Positions 10,119-19,703 are shown, counted from the first letter of the stretch. The stretch is DNA of 64,000 nucleotides from Oceanirhabdus seepicola (GCF_023684385.1 NZ_JAGSOJ010000002.1:744001-808000), one strand, 5' to 3'. Made by a program: numbers and translations. Notes: generated from the sequence alone by a model not told the origin.

Positions 10119-10829
10119 ATGAAAAAAAGTGAAAAAATGTTAAAAGGCTTGTTAGATCCTAAAATAGATTTTGTTTTTAAGAAAATATTTGGATCTGAAA
10201 CAAGTAATAACGAGATAATTAATGTAGAAATACAACTTAAGAATGAATATAATATGATTAAAAAAAGTCTCTATTACTGGAGCAAATTATATGAAGAACA
10301 ACTTGGTCAAGGGGAAGATTACTCTAAGCTAAAAAGAACAGTATGCATTAATATCCTTAATTTTAAATATTTGAATAATGATAAATTTCATAATGGATAT
10401 AGATTAAAAGAAAGAGAAACAGGTGAGGAATTAACAGATGTAATGGAAATACATTTTATAGAAATACCGAAATTAAAAGATAATAGCGACGAAAAAGATA
10501 TGCTAGTAGCGTGGACAGAATTTTTGAAAAATCCTGAAAGTGAGAAGGTTAGGGATTTAGAAATGAGTATTGAGGAGATAAAAGAAGCAAAAGATGAATT
10601 GGTAAGGATAAGTAATGATAAAGATCAAAGAGCCTTATATGAAATGAGAAGTAAAATCTTGAAGGATAAAGTAAGTGCATTGAATAAGGCAAAACAAGAA
10701 GGAAGAGAAGTGGGAAGGGAAGAAGCTGCGATAGAGGCACTGAAATTAGGCCTAGATATTGATACATCCGCAAAAATTGTAAAATTATCAGTAGAGAAAG
10801 TAAGAGAATTATGGAATAGGTGTAAGTAA
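10119..10829 (+). CDS. PD-(D/E)XK transposase-family (Rpn-like) protein, internally deleted
   Basis: 236 residues as read from ATG 10119; ATG 10137 is an alternative, and neither has a clear ribosome binding site. The N-terminus (LLDPKIDFVFKKIFGSE) and the segment NVEIQLKNEYNMIKKSLYYWSKLYEEQL followed by KRTVCINILNFKYL are typical of the PD-(D/E)XK nuclease family transposase group common in clostridia. In the family these two segments are separated by roughly 45-50 residues that include the conserved acidic residue of the nuclease core (an R-x-D motif). Here they are almost joined at SNNEIINVEIQ. The E-x-Q of the active site remains, but the upstream Asp is missing, so nuclease activity is doubtful. 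The C-terminus has the usual charged helix and a small HTH-like end (ALKLGLDIDTSAKIVKLSVEKVREL). Confidence 0.7.
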   Translation: MKKSEKMLKGLLDPKIDFVFKKIFGSETSNNEIINVEIQLKNEYNMIKKSLYYWSKLYEEQLGQGEDYSKLKRTVCINILNFKYLNNDKFHNGYRLKERETGEELTDVMEIHFIEIPKLKDNSDEKDMLVAWTEFLKNPESEKVRDLEMSIEEIKEAKDELVRISNDKDQRALYEMRSKILKDKVSALNKAKQEGREVGREEAAIEALKLGLDIDTSAKIVKLSVEKVRELWNRCK

Positions 10830-10956
10830 AAAAGCTTGATAAAGTGATAGGATTTTTGAATGAAATAATTGAATTGTAAAAGAGACAATGATAGTACTGT
10901 GAATTTGAAATACAGTATTTTATCAAAGATAAAAAAGTTAAAGATTGTGTTATAAA

Positions 10957-11008
10957 GAAGAATACCATGTAGATTCTGACTTCAGTCAGAATCTACATGG
11001 TATTCTTC
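10957..11008. terminator. Long perfect hairpin between convergent genes
   Basis: 24-bp perfect stem with a TTCA loop; the centre is TTCTGAC-TTCA-GTCAGAA. It lies between genes ending at 10829 (+) and 11055 (-). The same core occurs in the palindrome at 54451-54494. No T-run follows on the plus strand, so it may be a repeated palindromic element used as a bidirectional terminator. Confidence 0.6.
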
Positions 11009-11054
11009 GTAATTCACAACTACACTTTCAACTAGTATGCAGAACAGGCTTTTA

Positions 11055-11924
11055 CTAGTCTATAAAAAGTGAATTAATTTCATTTTCATATCCATATTTA
11101 TTTAAAAATTCAATAATAGCCACTTCGAATATTTCTCTTTGACTAATATTTTTTTCTCTACTGAAATCTTTAATCAATTCAGAAAGGGGGTGTGACATAC
11201 ACAAGGACTTAGTTATTGTAATACCTCCAATAACATATCTAGGAATTGTATTAGAAATATTAGTAGACAATAATTCAGCAAGTTTATCTTTGTGCTTATC
11301 AATCATTTCAAGCATAGGAAGTAAATTTTGTAATCTATCAATATTTGAGAAAGTATCACATTCTTTTGAAATGACTTTCTCTCTCATTAAATCATCATTA
11401 TAATTTGTAATTTCATCGTTTTTATGGTGGATTTCAATACTATCTCGGTGAATTTCAAAATTTTCTCTAGATTGCTTTCCTTTTGCAAGGGAATAATTTT
11501 GTTTTTCCGCTGACCAAAAATATCCTTTGTTTTTCATATATTCAGCCATAACACGGTGATCCTTCATTCCAACTTTTTTTGCTATTTCCATTGGGTCATT
11601 TCCTGTATTAAATAAGTTTATAATTTTTTGAACCTTATTTAATGCAGGAGTAGGTTCTACCTTAGTCGAGACTTCAAGCTTAGGTATATAAGTTTGTTTA
11701 AATGTATCCCATATATAACCACGGCGCCTCATATACATATCTAGAGTTCTATAGTTTTTATGACGAAGTTCAGCAGCTATATCATCTCTTGTATGACCTT
11801 CTAATAATCTTTTTAAAATAAATTTATCATCATAATTAGACTTACTATTACTAGTTAAACTTGCAGCAACCTCATTCAGTGAGTCATTCTCGGTAAAATT
11901 TTCATTTAAATGTAATTCGGACAT
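11055..11924 (-). CDS. Duplicated-motif DNA-binding protein of the recombinase cassette
   Basis: 289 residues; good ribosome binding site (AGAGGTG) before ATG 11924. Two copies of a unit of about 50 residues lie at about residues 30-81 and 95-144. Each has a short helical region resembling a helix-turn-helix (LLEGHTRDDIAAEL; LFNTGNDPMEIAKKV) followed by a conserved tail, YMRRRGYIWDTFKQTY and YMKNKGYFWSAEKQNY. A charged linker and a helical segment (LQNLLPMLEMIDKHKDKLAELL) lead to a C-terminal part (PLSELIKDFSREKNISQREIFEVAIIEFLNKYG) that looks like a ribbon-helix-helix or similar DNA-binding end. I do not know a named family. It is the last of three minus-strand genes, 26 bases after the tyrosine recombinase, so it may be an accessory DNA-binding factor for recombination. 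That role is inference. Confidence 0.65.
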   Translation of the reverse strand: MSELHLNENFTENDSLNEVAASLTSNSKSNYDDKFILKRLLEGHTRDDIAAELRHKNYRTLDMYMRRRGYIWDTFKQTYIPKLEVSTKVEPTPALNKVQKIINLFNTGNDPMEIAKKVGMKDHRVMAEYMKNKGYFWSAEKQNYSLAKGKQSRENFEIHRDSIEIHHKNDEITNYNDDLMREKVISKECDTFSNIDRLQNLLPMLEMIDKHKDKLAELLSTNISNTIPRYVIGGITITKSLCMSHPLSELIKDFSREKNISQREIFEVAIIEFLNKYGYENEINSLFID

Positions 11925-11950
11925 ATAATCACACCTCTTTCTTTAGTATT

Positions 11951-12811
11951 TTATAAAGTATTTACTGATTCACCTAATTCATCAAAGTTAGCATGCGTAT
12001 AAATAGAAGTAACTTTTAGATTAGAGTGACCTAAAAGTTTTTGTACATGGACTAAGTTTACACCATTTTTTATTAAATTAGATGCAAAACTGTGGCGTAG
12101 TATATGTGGAGTAACGTGTTTATTCCAACCAAGATTTTTAACAGTTTCATTTAATATACGATTAACATAAGCAGAACTTAATTTACCAGATCTTTTAGTG
12201 GCAAAGAAGTAATTGCTGTCAATTTCAGGTCTATCATTATTTAAGTAATCTTTCAAAAGTATTAGTAGGTGGTCATTAATAGGAATATTTCTATTCTTGT
12301 TACCTTTACCTGCAATTACATGGATTGTTTTATTCTCAAAATTAACATTAGCAATTTGTAAATTAAGACATTCACTGATTCGCATACCGGTGTAAAATAA
12401 TGTTTGAATAACTAAATTAATTAGTGTGTGATCAATTGCTCCAATAAGTTCATTTACTTCTTCAGCTGATAAATAAGTACGCTCTTTTTTTTGGATTTTA
12501 ATTGGCTCAACCCCCATAGCAATATTCCATTTACATAATTTGTTTTTATATGCATAATTCCAAAGTGATCTTAGAGTGTAAAGATGTCTGCTTCTACTAG
12601 CCGTTGAAAGATTTTTCAGTTTTAAGGAATATAGATAATCTTCTATATCAGGTACTTCCAAATCTGTTATATACATTGGACAGTTATATTTTGCATAAAT
12701 AAAGTTTTCAAATGTTGATAAGTCTGTAGTATATGATTTTATGGTTTCTTTGCTTTTATCAGTTGTAATTAAATTATGTATGAATTTTTCTATAACCTTA
12801 TGTAGTAGCAT
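11951..12811 (-). CDS. Tyrosine recombinase (XerC/XerD-like integrase)
   Basis: 286 residues, a usual length for Xer-type enzymes. Residues of about 1-95 form the SAM-like core-binding domain (TIKSYTTDLSTFENFI). The catalytic domain shows the full active-site set: Arg144 (TGMRISE), Lys169 (AGKGNKNR), His236 and Arg239 (HILRH), His262 (LLGHSNLKVTSIYTH) and the nucleophile Tyr271. It therefore looks active. It lies between an XRE regulator and the duplicated-motif protein on the same strand, beside a truncated S-layer-type gene and several surface-protein genes. It is shorter in context than a phage integrase (no excisionase, no phage genes nearby). It could be a chromosomal site-specific recombinase such as those that flip surface-protein promoters. 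No pair of recombination sites was proven. Confidence 0.9.
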   Translation of the reverse strand: MLLHKVIEKFIHNLITTDKSKETIKSYTTDLSTFENFIYAKYNCPMYITDLEVPDIEDYLYSLKLKNLSTASRSRHLYTLRSLWNYAYKNKLCKWNIAMGVEPIKIQKKERTYLSAEEVNELIGAIDHTLINLVIQTLFYTGMRISECLNLQIANVNFENKTIHVIAGKGNKNRNIPINDHLLILLKDYLNNDRPEIDSNYFFATKRSGKLSSAYVNRILNETVKNLGWNKHVTPHILRHSFASNLIKNGVNLVHVQKLLGHSNLKVTSIYTHANFDELGESVNTL

Positions 12812-12877
12812 TTTTCTTTTCCTTTCCTTATTAATCTTTTGTTTTATAAGATAAATGTCTGTATTTGAATACTTAAT

Positions 12878-13375
12878 TTAAATCTTATTATTAGATATCC
12901 ACTCTGAAGCATAAGAATCAATAAACTTAATAAATTTATCAGCTGAGAGATTATTATCTTCATAAAAAATTGATACAATGTTTTTTTGAAGGATTTTTGC
13001 GAAATTTGATACTGCTCTATTTTCACATTCTAGGATTTCATTATAAACCTCTAATCCCATAGCTCTACTTAAAGTTTTCATTCTATCAGGTAACTTTCTA
13101 TACATTTCAATACTATTTGTATGTATATCACGAATAGATTTAGTATCATTAATACTACGTAAATCATCATGAGTTAAAGTGTCGTTCTCTGATATTAAAG
13201 ATATTAAGGGAATATCAAAAGCTTCAGCTATAACTTCTAATAAGTCTGTATCAGAAGAAGTTTTGCCTTCAATACGTGAAATTGCAGATCTGCTTAATCC
13301 AATGCATTCAGCAAGATCTTGTTGTGTCATATTGAGTTTTTTTCTCAAATTTTGAATGTTTTTTCCTATATCCAT
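12878..13375 (-). CDS. XRE-family transcriptional regulator
   Basis: 165 residues. An N-terminal lambda-repressor-type helix-turn-helix (residues of about 6-60: IQNLRKKLNMTQQDLAECIGLSRSAISRIEGK) is followed by a helical C-terminal region without recognised peptidase or ligand domain. The ribosome binding site before ATG 13375 is weak (AGAAAGAGG is 11 bases away). It is the first gene of the minus-strand cassette with the tyrosine recombinase and its partner. The divergent upstream region has an inverted repeat (13424-13447) that may be its operator. Confidence 0.85.
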   Translation of the reverse strand: MDIGKNIQNLRKKLNMTQQDLAECIGLSRSAISRIEGKTSSDTDLLEVIAEAFDIPLISLISENDTLTHDDLRSINDTKSIRDIHTNSIEMYRKLPDRMKTLSRAMGLEVYNEILECENRAVSNFAKILQKNIVSIFYEDNNLSADKFIKFIDSYASEWISNNKI

Positions 13376-13414
13376 AATTTATATATGCCTCTTTCTACGG
13401 GAGTAATCATAAAG

Positions 13415-13447
13415 CTTGAATTAGTATGATTTATTTTCTAATCATAC
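13415..13447. promoter_or_regulatory. Candidate operator for the XRE regulator
   Basis: The perfect dyad GTATGATT, 8 bases, AATCATAC spans 13424-13447, with an additional AATCAT half-site at 13415-13420. It lies 40-70 bases upstream of the regulator start. Auto-regulation is inference. Confidence 0.45.
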
Positions 13448-13653
13448 CAGTACTTTATAAATGATAGCAAGAAAGTGCAATACAGTCAATATATCAATTC
13501 TCAAAAACGTAACATTTTGAATAAAATATGATTTAATCCTTAAATATAGAAAGTTTAGATTGGAATAATGTTTATTATTATTAAATTATTAACAATATGA
13601 AAAAATTAATACACTTTTAATTTAAAGTTGAAAGATAGTTATTTATTTTATGG

Positions 13654-13731
13654 TATAATGCTAATAGGTCAAATTACATTATAAAATAATCTTTTGTATT
13701 ATTTATAGTGTTAAATATAGTATGTTATACT
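13654..13731 (+). promoter_or_regulatory. Two candidate extended -10 promoters for the SLAP gene
   Basis: TGGTATAAT (TATAAT at 13654-13659) and TGTTATACT (TATACT at 13726-13731) both have extended -10 form. No good -35 sequence is visible at standard spacing. They are 79-156 bases before the SLAP gene start. The rest of 13450-13650 is AT-rich and holds no gene. Confidence 0.4.
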
Positions 13732-13809
13732 AGTGTTTATAGAGAAACACTTCAATATTTAAAGTATAATTCAATTGAAGTAGTGATTATATGACAGGAG
13801 GATTTTTAA

Positions 13810-14646
13810 ATGAGTGAATTAAAAAATAAGACTAATAATGAAGATGTAAAAAAAGAAGTTGATATAAACTTGTCGCTTAGTGAGGTTGATGAAAATACTA
13901 TGTCTGAATTCCGAAAAGGCATGTTGAGTGATGAATTAGCGGAATTACCACCTTTAAAGGAGGGGGAAGTTTCAATTAACGGAATTTATGCATATAATAT
14001 GGGAGATAAATTAGAAGTCAGTGTTTACATAAGAAATGGATTGTCAAAACAAGTTTCTTTAGATATAGTTCCTTTAGTTATTGTAGATGAAAACGATAAA
14101 GTACTTGCCCGTCAAATATTTAATATGAGTGATGTGGGAATAATTCCACCTTTGGGGGGCAGACCAAGTAAAATTTATTTTAATAAGGAAAACATATTCG
14201 TAGATATGATTTCAGAACAAGATTGGAAAATTCAATTTGAAAAATCAATTAAGGCTGTGAAAACAGTAAAGGTTGAATATGAAGCATTTCCAGAACAATT
14301 ATCAGCAGAGGTGCGTAATGAATTTGAAGAATTTTTAAGGAAAATGCCACTTATTAATGTAGGGGAAGTTAAAATATTAACACATGGAATGAAAAAAGAA
14401 AATGATGGCTCGATTTCAATTGTATTAGTAATATGTAATGGATTAGACAAGACAATTAAGCTTAATACGCTTCCGATTACAGTAATAGATGCAGAAGATA
14501 AACTTGTTGCTGGAGGAGTATTTAATATTGAGAATATAAGTGTTAATCCATCGAAGGCAAGAGTATATAATTTCAATTTAACTCCAGATAAAGTTCTTGA
14601 TAAAGATGCGGATATAAGCAAGTGTAAGGTAGTTTTTAAAAAATAA
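13810..14646 (+). CDS. Tandem SLAP-domain protein
   Basis: 278 residues; ATG preceded by CAGGAGG. Two SLAP domains (the domain found in proteins linked to S-layer and accessory Sec in Bacillus) lie at about residues 33-154 and 155-278. Each starts with 'EFxxxL..LPPL/MPLIxxGEVxI' and has the core 'VSVYIRNGLSKQVSLDIVPLVIVDENDKVLARQIFNMSDVG' or 'IVLVICNGLDKTIKLNTLPITVIDAEDKLVAGGVFNIENIS'. There is no signal peptide or membrane segment, so it appears cytoplasmic or exported by a non-classical route. In Bacillus this family is found beside secA2 and S-layer genes; no secA2 is in this window. Its place between S-layer-type genes supports a role in S-layer export or assembly, which remains inference. 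Confidence 0.75.
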   Translation: MSELKNKTNNEDVKKEVDINLSLSEVDENTMSEFRKGMLSDELAELPPLKEGEVSINGIYAYNMGDKLEVSVYIRNGLSKQVSLDIVPLVIVDENDKVLARQIFNMSDVGIIPPLGGRPSKIYFNKENIFVDMISEQDWKIQFEKSIKAVKTVKVEYEAFPEQLSAEVRNEFEEFLRKMPLINVGEVKILTHGMKKENDGSISIVLVICNGLDKTIKLNTLPITVIDAEDKLVAGGVFNIENISVNPSKARVYNFNLTPDKVLDKDADISKCKVVFKK

Positions 14647-14673
14647 CATATAAAGTGAATAATTCTTTATATA

Positions 14674-14711
14674 GAATTGATGAGATTGATTGAATTTCAT
14701 CAATTCTTTTT
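14674..14711 (+). terminator. Terminator of the SLAP gene
   Basis: GAATTGATGA/TCATCAATTC stem of 10 bp followed by TTTTT. Confidence 0.75.
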
Positions 14712-14814
14712 GGTAAGAATTTTCTAACAAGTGGATTATTCAAAGAATTATTACCAATAGTTTTCTTATTAAGAATCAATAAAAAAATTCGATATATAAG
14801 GTAGGAGGGATGAT

Positions 14815-17800
14815 ATGAAAAAAACATATAAATACCTAATAATGTGTATGTCATTAATAATGTGCATTAGTTTTACATATGTTGATAGTTATGCTGCCAA
14901 AGAAGTATATAATACTACAAATGCTGGAAGTGTATCTATGAACAAGGAGTGGAAGATAAAGTTTAGCAGAGAAGTAGAAAAATTATCATTATACAGTAAC
15001 ATTAAGATTGTAGATAAATACAATCGAAAGGTACACATTAAGATTGAAGTAGATAAGAAAGATAAAAAAATAGTACATGTTAAACCTGTAAAAAATTATG
15101 TACAAGGAAAAGAGTATAGGTTGGTTATAAGCCCTAATATTGAAGGGAAAGATGGTAAAAAGCTTAAAGATGGAAGAATTATAAAATTTACAGTGAAAAA
15201 CCTATATGCCGGACTTCCATATGAAGACGGATTACTAATAATAGGTAATACTGCTTATTCTATTGATTATTTGGCTAATAATTCACAAATGACAAATGAA
15301 ATTCTAAGAGGTGATAATTCCATATTTTATGTTTACAAACGATCCACTGATAAGGTAAAGGATATATTAGGGGATAAATTTATAGATGGAAAGACTAAAC
15401 CAGCAGATTTTGATATAAAAAAGCCAATAGAGTATATTGATGCTGATGGAAATAAGACCATGTATGCTTGGAATAAAGATAAAGCATTATTTGAAGCTGT
15501 AAATCCAAGTATTGATATTAAAATTAGTGTTAATTTAAATAGCAATGCTGATAAAGTTCTTGTGATGAATGTGGAAAAATCTAATTGGATAGATGGTGCA
15601 TGGGATGAAGATGAAGATAAGTGGATAGATCGTTCATGCTTTTATAAATTGGATAATAGTAATATATATTATAAAATAGGTGAACCAGCAATATTCACTT
15701 CTACTGACGCTAGTGAAGGTATCACAATTTTTAGTAGTTCTATGACTAAATTAGGAAAAGGGAATATAAATTCATATTTCGAAGGAAAATACAATATCAA
15801 AATTAAACTTTTTCCGAAAAGAGGAGAAGGAAACTCGGCTGGAAATATAGTTAATAATGGATATGTTTCTGCTGATGAAAATGGATATATCTTTTATAAC
15901 AACACTGGAGATGACAATAGATTATATAAATATGATACTAACGGTATCTTCCACAATGTAATAAGCGATGATTTCGCTCAGTACATAAATGTTTCGGATG
16001 AATGGGTATATTATAGTAATTATTCTGATAAGGCCAAGTTGTATAGAATGAAGAACGATGGATCAAGTAAACAGAAGCTTAATGATGATTATTCTGCATT
16101 TATTACAATTGTAGGAGATTACATATATTATAGTAACTACTCCGATAATGGTCGTATATCTAGATTAAGAAAAAATGGTAGTGATGCAACTACAGATAAT
16201 AAAGGAGATAAACACGGAATTCCAATAAGTAATCAAGTAAGAGATGAAGCGTTTTTCTTAAATTATGTTGGAGATTGGATATACTATAGTAATATAAATG
16301 ATCATTACAAGGTATATGCAGTTAATACTAGTGGTACATATAGAAAGAAGTTGAGTGATGAAGGAGCAAGCTCCATTCAGGTAGTTGATGATTGGGTATA
16401 TTACACTAATAATAAAGGTGAGTTAAGAAAAGTCAAGACTGATGGATCAAAAGAAACTCAAGATTTAAACAGTGTAGTTTCGAAATTCGATAGAGGATAC
16501 TTCTTTAATGTAGTAGATGATTGGATATACTACAGCAACGCTAAAGATTCTAATAGATTATATAAGATAAAAACTGATGGGACAGAGAATACAAGATTAA
16601 CATTTGAGCCAGTAACTTATATAAATATTGCATATAATACTATTTATTTTGTAAGTAAAGGTGATATGTACACTGTCCCTATAGATACAAATGGAAGAAT
16701 TAGACCAATTGCAGTTAAAAAGGTTGAAAATGACAAGAAAGTTGTACAAGTTGACGATGTAACTGTTATTGTTCCATATGATGAGGTTAACGACTCAATT
16801 GAAACCATTGAGGCGAATCATCTTCCGCCTAAGGTTTCAGGAATAATGAGTGATAATAGATTACAACAATTTGTTGTTCAGTGGGATAAAAAGAATGTAG
16901 TAATTAGAAATGGTGTGAGAACATATCAAGGGAAACTTATTGGATATAATCAATATATTGAACTTACAATGAAAATACCATCAGAGATGCTAAATGAAAC
17001 AACAACAATTGCAATATATAATAATCCTGGTACTAGAAATGCCCAAATAGAGGTTTATAGTGAACCTGAAATTGGAGATGAGGTAAGTGATCCTCCAAAA
17101 TTAAGAGAGGGTGATGAATTAAAACTCTATGAAGATGAGGATTTAACAAAATTACTCAGAACAGTTGTAGTAAGTAGACAAGGTGTAGAAAATAAGGCAA
17201 TATTCCAGAATGTAGAACTTGATAGGTATGGAACGAAGGAATATTATCTAAGTATTAAAAGACAAGGTAAATCTGAAAGTAAAGGAACTATGTTTACAGT
17301 AGGAGAAGCACCATCAATAACAAACTCAATTCATCATCCAGTGAAAGATAAAGATGATACTGGTTTAGGAATTGATGGAAGAGATTTCGATATAGAAGTT
17401 ATGAGGAGAACAAGCAATAAGAATGTTACAAGTAGTCGTATTTACTTAACGACAAAAGGAAGGCAGCTAAGATTACAGTCAGATGAGATTATTCCATTTG
17501 ATAATAAAGAAATAACAGAAACATCATGGCAAGGGACAAGATTCCAAACTTATAAGGAAGATGGAACAACTAAAATCGAATTTGATGAAACTACAGGAAG
17601 ACCGAAAGATTATGAAGATGAAAAACCAATGAATCTTGATAGTTTTGGAAATTTATTGATGGGAACAAATTATGATTTATTCTTTGTAAGTAAATATACA
17701 GACACAGCTTTACCAGATAATACAGGAAGTGCTCCGAACATTGTAGGATGGGCATCTAGTGAGCCTGCTTCAATTCAGGTTGTATCGGAAGATCTACCAT

Positions 17801-19701
17801 ATACTCCTGATATTGCAACTGAGGCGAAAAAATATGGAGACACTATAACTTTAAAGATTGCACCAAAAGTAGGAGAAATTGCTTATTTAATACCTGTATG
17901 GGAAAAGAAATTTGGAAACTCAGGATATAATGAGTATATTAAATCATATGGTGGAACTGTTAATTATGAACATGAAAGAGCTGATGGTCCATGGGTATAT
18001 GATATAAGACCTAATTCAGACGAGGAGACTTGGTTAGATATCGCTAAAACTTGGTTGAAACAAGATGGAATATGGCCATTTGACGAAGATGGTACATGGG
18101 CGTACGCACTTGAGCATGGATATATAACTAAACTTAAAGGAGATGGTAATAAACGAATTATGCCAGTTCCAAAAGGAATTTTATATACACCAAATGAGGG
18201 GGTAACATCTGTCAAGGTAAAGGATAATGATAAATATTATGCTCCAAATCTAGAATATAAACTTGTTATAATAAATGGAATTGGAGTATCATCAGTTTCA
18301 AATGGAACACTTACTGTAGACAATAGGCCGCCAATTATTGTAGAGGACTATGTTAGAGATGATAAAATAGTTTTACCAGCAGGTGAAGGTTTTTCATTCC
18401 AGAGTGTATATGAAAATGCTGATGTATATGTATCACATTATGTGGACAACTTATTCACTGTTCAAGAACTAGAAGATGCAGTAGCAATAAATAATGCATT
18501 TAAATTCTCAATAATAAACGGTGTTACAATGCCTATATCTACCAATGGAATAAAGCCAGTGGATTTAGTAATTGATGTAGATAGTTTAACTCCAGATGAG
18601 TTGAAAAAGAAGATAGCAGATAACAAAAATGCTAAAATATCTGTAGTTGACCAATTAGGTAATATAAGAGATGTAAAAGATATTTTAATATATGTTGATA
18701 CATCTGAGCTGCGTCAAATTATTAAAGATGCAAAAACTGCACTTGGTAAAAATGATACTTTAGATGTTGTTAAGGATTTAATTAATGAGCAAATTAATAA
18801 ATCAAATGCAATACTGAATAGAGTAGATAGCATATATAGAGATGAGGCAGTAACTCAAAAGGAGATTAACAAACAAGTAAGTGAATTTAGTGAGTTATTA
18901 ATTACCCTTGGAATTCCTCACAAACATGTTGTTGATCCAAACTTAAGAATTAAACTAGTTGAAAACTACTTGGAGATAATTAGATATAATGCTTATCCTT
19001 CAATAGAAATAGATTCTAGCGAAATCTATCAAGATTTATGGTTGAAGAAGGAAATTGAGTATGATGATCTAATTACCAGTGATGGAGATTATAATTACAA
19101 AATCAAGTGGGAAGCTACGGATATAAATTATAGTCCATTAGACGGTAGCAATGGTAATATTAAGACAGATGGACTGGATGAACGAGCGCAGGTAACTAGA
19201 CCAAAAGGAAATGATCTGGTAGTGAAACTTATAGGTAAGATTTATGAGGTTGATTCCACTGGTATAGTACAGCCTGGACAAAAAGAAAATGGATTAGTAG
19301 AGAAAAATATAGTAATTAAAGGTATGAGCTTTATAACAAAACCTACAAGTCCATCTAGCGATAAAGCTATATTAAGATCAAAAGGTATAATAATTAATGA
19401 TGCGACAGATATAAAAGTTTCAATTCAAGATCCAAATAATGCAACTAATTACCAACAAACATTATCATATGACGGATATGAGTATTCATTTAATGTTGTT
19501 CAAATAGATGCTAATCCAAATGATATCTATTATGAACTTACATTAAAAGTAATTGAAGAAATAGGATCACCACCACATAATAATGCAGTAGATAGGGAAA
19601 TGGGAGTTAAAATCGAGATTGACGGCTTAGTTCTAGATAATCAAATTGTAATTAGAATGCCAGCGTCCAATCCACAAAATTCAGTAGTACAATCATACTA
19701 A
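14815..19701 (+). CDS. Giant secreted protein with SbsA-Ig, DUF5050-type propeller and further Ig-like regions
   Basis: 1628 residues; ATG preceded by TAGGAGGG. The signal peptide ends near residue 28 (VDSYA-AKE). Residues of about 38-130 form an SbsA-type Ig module like the first module of the protein at 5073. Residues of about 346-625 hold a series of blades with the pattern 'DxWxYYSNxxDxxKLYRxKxDGS', typical of the DUF5050 six-bladed propeller. The region after about 660 consists of beta-rich segments, several probably Ig-like, ending without LPXTG or SLH. A helical stretch occurs near residues 1300-1370 (LRQIIKDAKTALGKNDTLD ...). It is likely a large surface-exposed adhesin or scaffold; the target is unknown. 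The stop codon is followed within three bases by a REP-like unit and then a terminator. Confidence 0.7.
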   Translation: MKKTYKYLIMCMSLIMCISFTYVDSYAAKEVYNTTNAGSVSMNKEWKIKFSREVEKLSLYSNIKIVDKYNRKVHIKIEVDKKDKKIVHVKPVKNYVQGKEYRLVISPNIEGKDGKKLKDGRIIKFTVKNLYAGLPYEDGLLIIGNTAYSIDYLANNSQMTNEILRGDNSIFYVYKRSTDKVKDILGDKFIDGKTKPADFDIKKPIEYIDADGNKTMYAWNKDKALFEAVNPSIDIKISVNLNSNADKVLVMNVEKSNWIDGAWDEDEDKWIDRSCFYKLDNSNIYYKIGEPAIFTSTDASEGITIFSSSMTKLGKGNINSYFEGKYNIKIKLFPKRGEGNSAGNIVNNGYVSADENGYIFYNNTGDDNRLYKYDTNGIFHNVISDDFAQYINVSDEWVYYSNYSDKAKLYRMKNDGSSKQKLNDDYSAFITIVGDYIYYSNYSDNGRISRLRKNGSDATTDNKGDKHGIPISNQVRDEAFFLNYVGDWIYYSNINDHYKVYAVNTSGTYRKKLSDEGASSIQVVDDWVYYTNNKGELRKVKTDGSKETQDLNSVVSKFDRGYFFNVVDDWIYYSNAKDSNRLYKIKTDGTENTRLTFEPVTYINIAYNTIYFVSKGDMYTVPIDTNGRIRPIAVKKVENDKKVVQVDDVTVIVPYDEVNDSIETIEANHLPPKVSGIMSDNRLQQFVVQWDKKNVVIRNGVRTYQGKLIGYNQYIELTMKIPSEMLNETTTIAIYNNPGTRNAQIEVYSEPEIGDEVSDPPKLREGDELKLYEDEDLTKLLRTVVVSRQGVENKAIFQNVELDRYGTKEYYLSIKRQGKSESKGTMFTVGEAPSITNSIHHPVKDKDDTGLGIDGRDFDIEVMRRTSNKNVTSSRIYLTTKGRQLRLQSDEIIPFDNKEITETSWQGTRFQTYKEDGTTKIEFDETTGRPKDYEDEKPMNLDSFGNLLMGTNYDLFFVSKYTDTALPDNTGSAPNIVGWASSEPASIQVVSEDLPYTPDIATEAKKYGDTITLKIAPKVGEIAYLIPVWEKKFGNSGYNEYIKSYGGTVNYEHERADGPWVYDIRPNSDEETWLDIAKTWLKQDGIWPFDEDGTWAYALEHGYITKLKGDGNKRIMPVPKGILYTPNEGVTSVKVKDNDKYYAPNLEYKLVIINGIGVSSVSNGTLTVDNRPPIIVEDYVRDDKIVLPAGEGFSFQSVYENADVYVSHYVDNLFTVQELEDAVAINNAFKFSIINGVTMPISTNGIKPVDLVIDVDSLTPDELKKKIADNKNAKISVVDQLGNIRDVKDILIYVDTSELRQIIKDAKTALGKNDTLDVVKDLINEQINKSNAILNRVDSIYRDEAVTQKEINKQVSEFSELLITLGIPHKHVVDPNLRIKLVENYLEIIRYNAYPSIEIDSSEIYQDLWLKKEIEYDDLITSDGDYNYKIKWEATDINYSPLDGSNGNIKTDGLDERAQVTRPKGNDLVVKLIGKIYEVDSTGIVQPGQKENGLVEKNIVIKGMSFITKPTSPSSDKAILRSKGIIINDATDIKVSIQDPNNATNYQQTLSYDGYEYSFNVVQIDANPNDIYYELTLKVIEEIGSPPHNNAVDREMGVKIEIDGLVLDNQIVIRMPASNPQNSVVQSY

Positions 19702-19703
19702 TT

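Noticed and set aside
10549..10968. Minus-strand open frame with a hydrophobic product
   Set aside because: Overlaps the PD-(D/E)XK gene antisense. Its Leu/Ser/Tyr-rich sequence is the complement of Lys/Glu-rich coding sequence.
11951..12811. Prophage or integrative element anchored by the tyrosine recombinase
   Set aside because: No phage structural, replication or conjugation genes, no tRNA and no att-like direct repeats nearby.
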